From assembly GCA_002914805.1 (NCBI GenBank), contig JXTB01000003.1, positions 913,516 through 977,515 on the forward strand: 64,000 nt of DNA, in the 5' to 3' direction. The notes beneath the pieces were generated by a model. That model saw only the letters and a program-made list of their open reading frames with translations, was not told the DNA's origin and made no database searches. The position numbers and the translations under genes were made by a program. Positions within the stretch are counted from its first letter, which is position 1; the number at the start of each line of letters is the position of its first letter. Source of the stretch: Parasponia andersonii (lineage: Eukaryota > Streptophyta > Magnoliopsida > Rosales > Cannabaceae). This document shows positions 1-11,500 of this stretch, piece by piece.

Positions 1-1460
1 AAAAAAAAAAAAAAAACGTAATCTATAGATTCTACAAAAAAATAAACGTTATTGTAAAAAAAAATCTTAACACTTTCTAAATTTTGTAGGCAAAACTATA
101 AGGTGAATATGGAGTGGTTATAATAATCTATTATGAAAATATATAAAAATAATAATAATTAGAGTATTTTTTTTTTAAAAGTATGGCTTAACTAATGACC
201 ACCACTTACTACAAATTTAAAAAAAAATAACACACACAATCTACAAAGTTTGAATTCTGACCCCCCAAACTCTTGAAATTTGAGAAAAAAAAATATTTTA
301 TTTGAGTTTTGAAATATGAAAGTATCTAAAGAATAAGATATAATAATTCCAATTTCTAAAAATATTTTTTTTCTTCTCTATATAGTCAAAGCCTTAACTT
401 TTAAAAAATACAACAAGAAAAATACTAGGAATGAGTAAAAACAAGAAAATTTTGGATCGTCCCTCTCATCTTTTAAGATAAAGGGTAGAACTTTGAATCG
501 CGGTTTGAAAAATGAATGTTTTTCAAATATTATTAAATAATGATCGAATTTTGAAACTTATTTTAAAAACGATAATTTTTGATATACTGATTTAATCCGT
601 ATAAAATTGATTTATTTTTCAAGATCAACTAAAAAAAATTATTATCAAAATAAAATTATAAAACGGCGGTTTAAATAGGTGTGAAAATGGCCATGTTTTA
701 AATTGATAAAAAAAAAAAAGACGTTTCTTATAAATGCTCCATTGGGTAAACTGCCTCTAGACACACCCGGCCGTAGCTCTGGGCTTGACGCCATGGTTGT
801 TTTTCAAGTATAAGAGGTTTGTAGGTGTTGATTGTTTTGCTGATATACAAGGTTTGTTGCTGAAATATGCTTCATTTTTATGTGTTGAGAGTTGTGGAGT
901 CATAAAGTCAGCGGTTTGGATTAGAAACGAAAGTTTAGATCCGAGGGTTGAGTTGTTAGCTGAGGTACTGGCACTTTTGGCATTTTCGTCTTGATGAATG
1001 CAAATATGGGTTCATTTTGTTATTTGTTATGTTCTGTGATATGGGTCTGATATTTTTGCCACAGTTGGTCCCTCTTTCTGTGAAGCAAATAATGTGTTTG
1101 ATAAAATGCCTCGGAGAGAAACGCCGCATTTGTGGCCTCTTGTGTTGAGTTCTATATGTTGCTTTGTTGGCCCGCCTGTGATTGCTTTGTGCTTGACTTT
1201 GAAACTAGATTATATCTCTTGTTTTTGTGTTATTGGTTCCCGTATCTGTGTTTGGTGGAAAATAGAATGCCCTTTGTTGTGTTTATGCTGTTACCTGATT
1301 ATGAATGACATGGCGGCTACTAAAATACTTTTCCATGTAATTGACAATGTAGCTCACATCTTAACTGCTTTGATAGATCCTTCTATAGAAGCTTATGATC
1401 CCTTTTTCAATCTGACAGGCATTCACAGCTAAGTGTTAAGGCATATTAGTCAATTTTCAG
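1..1460. other. AT-rich upstream region of the carrier gene
   Basis: Positions 1-740 are very AT-rich with A and T runs and no coding signal. From about 760 the base composition becomes more mixed and two open frames occur (785-994 and 1094-1432), the first only from a non-ATG start. The next gene's ATG at 1461 directly follows a splice-acceptor-like tttttcag-type sequence, so part of 760-1440 is probably 5' leader and a leader intron. A short stretch near 1081-1130 reads like one helix of a pentatricopeptide repeat (see findings), but no full repeat follows. Confidence 0.4.
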
Positions 1461-4440
1461 ATGGATGAATTGCTGAGGAATCAAATCTTCGTTATCCATA
1501 CAATTGCAGCCGCAGGGTCAGTGACATTAGGCACTGCTCTAACTTACCCTTTTGATACAGTCAAAGTCATTGTTCAGGTTGGAAATTGAACTTTGTTATT
1601 TGTACTGCATGTTTATTGTTCACTGTCACTCATTTATTTTCTTAAAAAAGAACCATAGACTTATCTGTTTAGAACTTGACCTGTGAGTTTAAACGTCGAT
1701 TCACAGGTCGGTTCTGGTGCTGGTAAACCATTGACGGCGAATCAGGCTTTAGACAGGGTCAGATATTTATCTGGATATTCAGGTAATTTACCATAAAATT
1801 CTCGTAATTGGTTTTTGTGTTTTTCCCCAGTTTCCATTGAATTGACAATACATTGTTATCTTGTAAAGGTCAAAATCAGCAATATGAGTTTAATTAATTA
1901 AATTTTCATTGTTTGTAGGCTTGTGAGAACACATTACATTCTTTTAACTTTTAATACGAGTTAAATGGTTTCCCATAAGATTATTTTACATTTTTTTTTT
2001 CCTTCTTAATCCAATTTCCATTGACAACAAAATATCATCCTTTTTAAAGGTAAAAAAATCTGAAATATGATTATATTATTGACTTTTTAATTTTTTTGTT
2101 TGGGGTGTACTGTGATTTCTGTGAGAATCCAGAGCCCAGGTTCTATTATTGGTCGATAATTATTTTTTCAGTTTTGTGAAAATCATGCTTGAAACATCAT
2201 ATGATTTTATATATAATTCAATTGACTTTTCTGAATCTTTAAAGTTCATGAGCACTTTGGAATGATTCTTAAGATAATTAGCTATAAGAGGAATGGCAAT
2301 GCGCATTCACATTATTGTTGCTTTTGCATCCTATTGCAGTATTGCTTTCTCTGCTGCTTCTTCTTCATCTTCTTCTTTTTAATTTAGATAAATGTCGAAA
2401 GTTTACTTAATTTTGCTACATGACAATGTTTGTAGGCTTGTACAGTGGTTTTAGTTGGTTAGCATTGGGAAGAATTTTCGGTTTTGGAGCTCGCTTTGGA
2501 ACCTATGAAATCATGACAGCTTATTTTAAAGGTTTTTCCTCTTTTTTCTGTTTACTTATATCCTAAAGCAGTTTTCTGTCTATTGATGCTTCATCGTTTA
2601 TGTAATGCTGCTTTACTAATGTTATATGCACGGCTTGTCTGTCTTCCTAAAATTTGAGCCTGTACTTCTTTCCCCGGCATAATGTGAATTGGCATTCTAA
2701 CACAAACTTGGAGCTTATGGGAATTTGTGGTAAAATAAATGGTTATAAGAAGGTTAAGTTCTTTGGATTGAGTAAGCAGTGAAAGAAAAAAAGTTCTGTT
2801 AAAACATTTAGTTTTACAAAAACAGTGAGGTATAGTAATTTTATTGTTAAATGTTATGTGTCACACTTATTTACGGCTGATATCTCATTTTCTTCTGCAA
2901 ATACTAATTTTCTAGATGGTCGGGAATACAATTATTTATCTTTATCGGAGGCCCTCAGGGCGGGAATGGTAGCTGGGGTGGCAGAATCAGTAATAAGCTC
3001 TCCTTTTGAACTTATGAAACTCCGTGAGCAGGTGACTTCAGCCTCTCGTGTTCCAAATTATTCCTCTGTGAGGAAAAAGCGAGTCGTTGCACCGCTTATT
3101 GAAAAATTACTACATGGATATACTCCGGACAAAAAGGCATTAAACTATTCTGTAGACCTGTTATCAACACTAACAAACAAACATTCAAACATGACGGGTG
3201 CTTTGGAAGCGTATCCATGGATGATGACTGGGTCTGGGACTCCACCATCAGTCTGCAATGTTAGGAGACTACCCGATATTATTTCTTTGGAAGGATGGAG
3301 ATCATTATGGAGAGGTCTAAGGCCAGGAATTGTTAGGGATTCTGTTTATGGTGGCATCTTCTTTACAACTTGGCAATTCCTTCACCAAGCAATGGCTGAC
3401 TGGAAGGCAATTGGGATGAATCCAGTACCCAGGTTCTGATAGTTGTTATTTTTTGTTTTAGTTTTACAAATTGATTCATTGTGTTTAGTTTTTCTCTAGT
3501 TTCTAGTATTGTTCAACAAGGTAGCTACATTGTTTTTATTACAACTGAAATGGATTTACTTACTGTTCAAAAGCTTTGATCCTCATGTTGCACTCTATCG
3601 AAGATGTTTTACAACTAAATTACCATTATCTACCACTTAAGCAGTGCACATTTCTTTTTCTGACTGATGTGTTTTTGCATTGCTCCTGTATGCATTTGAG
3701 ATCGTTTTGTGTGCTGTAGTCCTCATTTATTAGTTGCACCTCTAGAATAATGTGTGTCAAGTTTAAATCTCTTGATCTTCTGTTGAAGTGGGCTTCTTCT
3801 TTCTCAGTATCTATGAAGACATTTCTCTGTCTCCCTTAGCTGTTAGCCTTGCGGCTGGATTATCTGGTTCAGTTGCTGGTGCTGCATCTCATTGTTTTGA
3901 CACGGCCAAGTGTCGGTCATTATGTACCGTGTTACCTAAGGTATCTCCTCTATTACTGACATAATTCATTAGCCTTGACAGACTGGGGCTTTTCTCACTA
4001 GATGTAAAGCTGATTACCAATTTCCCATTTTCATGATTTTACGTTTTAGAGCATGAAAATCCTTAGTTCCATCATCAAATTGAAGTTGTTTTGTGTTACC
4101 TGATGTTACCTTCTTTCAGGACTTCTATTAGCCTTTTGGTTGGAAAACCAGAAGAAGCTCTTACAAAAGATTTGGTCGTGTCGTGTTGATGATTACTAGT
4201 CTTATGTAATGGGGTTCTATGTTTATGCAGTTTGTTTCTTTGGAGAGAAAGCTTCTCAAATGGAAACGACCAGGGACTAGGTTTGAGAGATTCACAGGGA
4301 TTCACCCTGCAGATAGGAAAGTCCTGTTCAATGGCATTGGGTTGCGGATGGCTCGATGTGGAATTGCATCTTTTGTGGTCGTGGGAAGCTATTTCTTGAC
4401 TGTTAATAGTCTCGTCGCAAAAGGGAATAGATTAGCATAG
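1461..4440 (+). CDS. Mitochondrial carrier family (SLC25-type) protein
   Basis: Six exons fit in phase: 1461-1577, 1707-1782, 2436-2531, 2916-3432, 3808-3940 and 4231-4440, giving 382 residues. All introns are GT-AG. The mitochondrial carrier fold is shown by the P-x-[DE]-x-x-[KR] signatures: PFDTVK at residues 30-35, PFELMK at 126-131 and CFDTAK at 298-303. The third has Cys in place of Pro. Gly-rich small-residue helices precede each signature (AAGSVTLGTALTYP, AGMVAGVAESVISSP, AAGLSGSVAGAASH). Family members are six-helix exchangers of the mitochondrial inner membrane, with no cleaved presequence needed. The loop after signature 2 is unusually long (about 80 residues before the SLEGWRSLWRGLRPG helix). 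The substrate cannot be read from sequence by eye. The ATG at 1461 lies just after an acceptor-like CAG, which suggests a leader intron. The family is secure; the exact subfamily is not. Confidence 0.88.
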
Positions 4441-5562
4441 AATTCTTGTTCCAAAACAAAGAGCAAGAGAAGACAAAATGTTAGAATTTGGCATAATGGT
4501 ATGCTGGTTTCCCCTAGCTTTTGGCCATCAAAAGCTTCATCCTCGGTAAGAAGTTAGAACAAACTACAAAGCATTCATATATTTCTACTTGCTTGAGGAT
4601 GAACTAGTTGAAGTTACATATGAATAAAGCATTTATTGGTTTTATAGTGGATTCATTTGATGCTACATTGAGCTTATATTCGTTCAGCAGATACACAGAA
4701 TAAACGGTAGACATGGTACAATCTGATATGTGTCCCTTTTTTAGGAAAAAAGAAAAGGAAAAAAAACACGATATATTCTTGGTATTGACAAATACANTTA
4801 GATATATTCACATTGTATACGTCGTCTAAAAATAGCATCATGTTTATCGGTTGTCAATTGATATATTACCATCCAAATCAATACATTCGGCCATTTATCA
4901 ATTTACAAAATTTATTTATTTATAATAAATATATTAAAAAGAAATGAAAGACTTTTACCATAACAGAATTACCCAAAATAGAAAAGAGAAAATGCCATAA
5001 AATAATCTTGTATTGAAAAATAGTCAAATTGTAAGACTTTTTGTAATAAAAAAAGGGTTTTTCTCATATTTCTTGAAATACAGGGGTTTTGTCAAAAAAT
5101 AAAAATAAATAAATAAAAGATCGTTGTCCAAAAAAAAAATAGTAATTAGTGTGGATTGGATCTGGATGAAGGGTTTTGGTCCGACCCGACTTTTTCCCGT
5201 TCCGAAAGTTCTGTGGGCCTACGCGTAAGGCCCAACAATTCGAGTCTGCTTAAATAACGGATGGTTAACGGCCCGTTTCAATTGTGGCAACCGTTAAGTT
5301 TATTGAGAAGCAGCTTTGGCGTTACGGCGTCGTTTCAGTTGCGTTGTCCTTGTTCCGTCATCTTGGCTCAAATTAGGGTTTAAGGAAATCCCAATTTTCT
5401 GAGCTCAAATTTTTCACAGCGCTTAAGGACGCCATGGATGAAAACTCGAAACTTTAACCTAGAAATTCCTGAAACCAAAACTCCTTGCCACATCCTTAAG
5501 AAGACAATTTCGTTATAAAAAGAAAAAGAAAGAAAGCAATATTCTTTATCAACAGAAAATTG
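4441..5562. promoter_or_regulatory. Intergenic: carrier 3' end and PRORP1 promoter
   Basis: The first 700 bases are AT-rich with one unresolved base near 4797. The proximal part holds motifs typical of plant promoters for organelle and translation genes. A TGGGCC at 5214-5219 and its inverted partner GGCCCA at 5229-5234 form a paired site II element, the class bound by TCP factors. A telo-box core TTAGGGTTT lies at 5373-5381. These sit 180-350 bases upstream of the PRORP1 ATG. The motifs are seen directly; their function here is inferred. Confidence 0.5.
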
Positions 5563-8500
5563 ATGTTGACGAACGGAAGCTATCTCCTGCCATCTCTGGC
5601 CAGAACCTCACCACTGTTACCGTTCTTCGTCAAAATCCCTCTGCCATTGATTTACCGCCGTAGTCGACGCCATTGCCGTTCCTTTCTCTGCCACTGTACT
5701 TCCTTCTCGTTTCGAAGACCTCTGCTCGATCACATTTCTCTCGGTCGATCATCTATGGGAAGGAGTAGCAGGTTTTGCACCTTGGCTTTGTCTCGCGGTA
5801 CATCGGCACCCGTTTCGAATCCCATTTCGAACAAGGCGTCGAAGAAGGCGCGGCGAGAATCGCCGGAGGGGGTGCTTAGGTACAAGCTTGATATGTGCTC
5901 TAAGAATGGTAATGTGGATGAAGCGCTTCGGCTTTACGACGAGGCTCGGAGCAATGGCGTTCCGCTTAGCCTGCACCATTACAATGCGTTGCTTTATTTG
6001 TGTTCTTCTTCTTCTTCTGGGTCTGGTTCTTCGGGGGAGTTGAGTGGAAATGGTGTCTTGGATTTGGGTCTCAAAAGGGGTTTTGAGATTTTTCAGCAAA
6101 TGGTGTTGGATAAGGTTGTGCCAAATGAGGCTTCATTTACGAGTGCAGCAAGGCTGGCGGCCGCGGCGGAAGACCCAGAAAGGGCTTTCGAATTGGTGAA
6201 GCAGATGAAGATTTTTGGTATTCCACCCAAGTTGAGGTCGTACGGTCCGGCTTTGTTTGGGTTCTGTAAGAAAGGAGAACCTGACAGAGCTTATGAGGTT
6301 GATGCCCACATGGTTGAATCTGGGGTTGCTGCTGAAGAGGGTGAACTTTCTGCTTTAGTTAAAGTTAGTTCGGATGCAAAGAAGGGGGACAGAGTTTATG
6401 AGATGTTACACAGGTTGCGAGCTGCCGTAAGGCAAGTTTCGGAAGCAACTGCTGGAGTTGTTGAAGGATGGTTTGAGTCCGAAGAGGCAGCAAAAGTTGG
6501 GGAGGAGGATTGGGATGTGAACGAAGTGAAGGAAGGAGTTAAGAGTGGTGGTGGAGGATGGCATGGCCAAGGGTGGCTGGGGACTGGGAGTTGGAGGGTG
6601 GTGAGGACTCAGATGAGTGAAAAAGGCGTCTGTCAGTCTTGTAAAGAGAAGCTTGTTTGTATTGATATTGATCCGAAAGAGACCGCGAATTTTGCTAGCT
6701 CATTGACCAGCTTGGCTTGCCAAAGAGAAGCAAAAGCCGATTTTGTTCGGTTCCAGGTTTGACACTGTCTAACGTTATTTTCTCACTGTAGATATTTTGT
6801 CCACCGATGTATATGGGTTACGAATTTTTTAGTGCAAGTTTGATTTTTTGATTTATAGCGTTTTTAACTCAATTTACTGTTTTGATCAATTTATTGTTCA
6901 AGAATTGCTGAACTTGTTTGGGTTGCTTGTGATATGGACTGGTTAGTTAGAAAGAGCTTATTTTGGAGGGTCTCTCTGGAATATGCATCCAATTGTATGG
7001 GTTTGATGCCAATTCAAATCGTGATTTTCCACGTATATTGAATATTGATTTTTCACAGAAATTAAGTTGATTTGGAATCCAAGTACTGCATGCATAAAAC
7101 TAGAGGAGGAGTACTAGGACTGCTCTTTTTCACCCTCTAATCTCATTGTTTGATATGTGTTCTCCCCTGATATATTTCCCATTACATTAATGGAGTCCAT
7201 ATGTCAAGCAATAAGATTAGAGGGTGGCAAAGAGAGTAGATTTAGGATTTTTCAAACTAGAGAATCCATCTTTTGTGTAATGAGAAATTAAAGAAGAGAT
7301 TTATCAATGGAAAATGTTCTCACTGGAGTAGTCAGAGGCAAATACTTCGTACTTGTTATTCTTCATGCAAGTGATACATAATATGTTTTCCAGCGACATC
7401 ATGATTGATTAGACGTTGAACTCATTCAGGAATGGCTCCAGCGCCATGGTCCATTTGATGCTGTTATAGATGGTGCCAACGTGGGTCTTATAAAGCAACG
7501 CAATTTCAGCTTTTTCCAGGTGAGTTGAAACTATGATAAGTTTCTGACTATTTTCTCTGATTTCTTTGTTACCAGGTTGATAGAAGGCCACTTAATAGTT
7601 ACTTTGTGTTGTAGCTTAAATCTGTTGTTGATCAGTTACGCCAAATTAGTCCATCAAAGAAATTGCCACTTATTATATTGCACAAAAGTCGTGTAACTGG
7701 TGGTCCTGCTCAGAATCCGAGGAACAATAAGTTAATAGAGTTCTGGAAAAAGTCCGGTGCTCTTTATGGTACTCCTGCTGGTTCAAATGATGATTGGTTA
7801 GTTTGCTTCCTTGGCATATAAATGCACTAGATTAGCATATCATGCAAGATGTATCTTTTTCTCCTTTTTCCTTTATTCCCTTTTTGCTGGAAATTCAATG
7901 TGTATCCTTTGCTTATCCTTTTTCTTGGTTCAGTGTGTTGTGATGTGCAAGATAATACTTTTTTTAATCTGAACAATTAGAAGTTTCCTTTCATATGTTT
8001 TTTGTTTTTATTAGAAACTATGATTTACCTTCCTATCTGTGGCTCTATAGTTTTGATATTTATTGTTAACTTGTACCATACCTCTGGTTCCGTGTTATTT
8101 ACAGGTACTGGTTATACGCCGCTGTTAGTTGTAATTGTTTACTGCTGACTAATGATGAAATGAGAGACCACTTATTCCAATTGTTAGGGACTAGCTTTTT
8201 CCCAAGATGGAAGGAAAAACATCAGGTAATTATCTCCCTTTTTCTCCAGCATATATCTTCCAGAAGTTCTTATTCTATCTTATTGTTGACGGAGGTTTTG
8301 TCAACAATAAATTTGGAAAAATTGCAAGATATGACTTGTGTGTGAAAAAGGTTAATCAATCAAAGCAAATAAAGAGACAAGAATTTTATAGTGGTTCAGC
8401 CCCAAAAAAGATGAGCCTACGTCCATTGTTTTTTACTATTCTCTGGAGAATTACAAGAGTTTTGTTAAGTTTCAAAGCTGGAATTCCAAGAGCTCAAAAT

Positions 8501-11500
8501 AATAGTGTGTTGTCCGGAAAGAAGAAGTAAGAATCTAAAAAGTTCCCAAAAGATCAAAGATCTCTTACAATTGCATTGAACTCCCTTTATATAGATGAAG
8601 ATAGCTCAATGTTTCCCAATTGTGAGAATGAGTAACTGTATAATCTAAAAATACAATTTGAGTAACAATATAACTGGGTAATAACTTAAATGAGATGACT
8701 GGTCGATCTTTAAAAAGAAACTTTTGTTTCCCTTTCTTTGTAAGTTACCCGTTTGACGAAGCTTAGTCTAGTTTCCTTTTCATTCTGGTCGCACATAACT
8801 CGTTTAGAGGAGGTCGTACTAAACTCTTGCAGTGAAAGTTGCACTTAACTCTTTCGGAGGAGGTCGCATTTAATCTTACTCATGCGAACTGACACGTCCA
8901 CTTGGTCAATTTTTCCTTTTTTGGCATTGACCAACATATAGGTTTTTAGACCGCACAACAATTGCCCCCCAGCTCTATTAGTTCTTTAGGACAAAATGGA
9001 GCTTCCTTTTACTATAAGTGCGAGCTTAAAAAATGCGATGTTATGACCTAGACTTGAGATCTTTAAAGAGTCGCCAGATCTCAAATCTCACTTTTTCAAG
9101 ATCACGCGCACCTTTTTCTAATAGACGAAATCACGTGTCACCTTTTCTAAGAAGAATAGCAAAACTCGAGGAGACTTTTTTGTTTTTTTTTTGAGCAGAC
9201 ACAATGATAGCGATGACACCAGTTGTTGTCTTTAATCGAGTCGTTTCAAATTTTGAAAAGATACCGATTTAATTTCAGAAAATCAAATCCGGCGTGAATT
9301 TCGGTCTCTGGATCTAAAAATTAAATACTTTGATCTACAGTTGTGATTTAGCGACGCCAGTGACATATATATCGAAAATCACTCCGCCTCTTCTTCATTA
9401 CTCAAATCCTATCGCCTCCTGCTTCTCTCTCCTGAAACCCGAAGCATTCACAAAGCAATCCTTCTGGCGTCATTCTGTTTCTCAGCTCGCACAACTTTGT
9501 CATCTTCTCCGATGAAGTTATCATCACAATCCTTCAGACGTCATCTTGGTCCCTCTGTTTTCGAAGAAAGGTTAGTATATATCCTCTCTTCGATTTTTCT
9601 AGAACTCTTATTTACAGATCCTATTTCTAGAAAATAGGAACAAACTGTAGAGCCTAAATATTTTGAACATAAACCCCATACCATATTCGGATGGACTGTA
9701 AAATGGAAATTTTTCAGAATTCCTCCATTAATTTATAGAATACACTCTTTAGATAACTAATAGATAGACAAACTCGCAGAAGAATTTTAGGATTTGAAAT
9801 CTTATTTTTTATTTTTAAAACCATAGTCAGTCTAGTGACGAATTATCAAAGAACTGCTCGAACAATTTTTATGAATCCGTAGATCGATTAGAAAAAATTC
9901 GATGAGCAGCTTGTTGATGCAATCCTAGGATGAGACTCCAAAACTGCTCGCTTATAGCTAAGATCCATGATGCTCGCATAGGATTAAATCCATCCATATT
10001 TCTTTTCAGATGTCTAGTAGTGATGATTTTAGGGAAAGAAATGCATTCTCAGAAGAATCTTCCAATACCAGCATTAGCTCTATAAACCTCGAAGACTAGC
10101 TTGAGCCAGAACCTGAAGTGGAAATGACCGGGGTCAGGCAAAGTAGTCCTTGCATAGGCGACCTTCCTCAAGACCAATGACCTCGACATATTAGAGATGC
10201 CCTTGCGTTCGCAACGGGTTATCAATATGTAGAGGGAGATTGGTCATGTACCAATGTAAAGATAAGCTGTTCAACAAACAATTGCAACTATAAAATCGAC
10301 GTCCCTCTACGCCTTCCCACAGAGTTCAATCGACCACACACACCTCGTAGAATTGCCTTATTCTCGGAAGCAGTTCTTAGATGCGGTGTCCACCTCCCAC
10401 TTCATCCTTACATAAAATTAATCGTCGATTATTATGGAATCGTTCCTTTTCAACCAACTCCAAATAGTTATAGATATATGGTAGGTCTGTACATACTATA
10501 CCATAAACTAGGCTTAGAGACCCCCACTCCTGAACAGTTCGCTTGGTTTTACCAAGTGAAATCAAACCCATCAGACTTCGGATTCTTTTATGCGAGCAAG
10601 TGGTCGAACCAAGCAATAAAAACTATTTACAGGGTTCGCAACAACATGGGAAAATAGAAAAATCCATTTTTCCACTTTGACTACGCGGATAACGGCTTCT
10701 TTCAGAACCCTGGTAGGTAACTTTCAGCTTATCGCCTTTTCTACAAAAACATATTATTCTGATCGCACTCGTATATTATCGCAAATAACAAGGAATGACC
10801 AGGACTCTCCAAAGAGCAGCTCGCAAGGGTATATAAAATAAATAACCTTTCGATCGAAGAGTTTGACTGGAAGAAGCTTGGGACGACCAAGAACTTAGTT
10901 GCTTTCGGACTGCTTCCAAGGGGAGCTGTCTTCCCAGATTCTACTAACCGTCCCACCAAACCTTCGAGCTTGAAGAAGAAGCCGAGGAAATAGAAGGAAA
11001 AGAGTGCCTTGTCTTCAAAACCTAGGAAACGAAAAGCATCTGCCACACCTACAGTCTCGGAAGCATCTTCTTTAGACGCTGCATCACCACCAGTCTCTCA
11101 TCAGCAAGAAGGTAGTTATTTTTCTTTTTCCTCTCATTGCATTATGTCACCTCGCATGCTGACTCGCATATTTGTACAGAAATGGTTATTGGCAGCAGAC
11201 TGCAAGCATCGCCTTCCACTCTGGGGTCAATGGCAAAGTCCAAGACACCAGATAGCACACCTCCAGCAACGAAAGGGAAAGAGAAGGTCGACACTTCAAA
11301 GAAACGAAAAGTCGCCTTCGAGGATATCCCAGCAAGCACGCCTCCTCCTCAATCTACACTAACTGCGAGCCAACCTAAGCCACCCAAGGAGACGGCCACT
11401 TTTGATGAAGGATCGAGCCAGGTCGATAAAGACAAGGAGCTTTTCGCACTCCTTCGTCAACTGCCAGAAAAAGCCGGTATGAGCGCGGCTTTCATTGACC

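Noticed and set aside
8160-8530. Frames starting in PRORP1 exon 4 and running into the LTR
   Set aside because: Read-through of an exon into its intron and the inserted LTR; the donor at 8225/8226 gives the in-phase gene.
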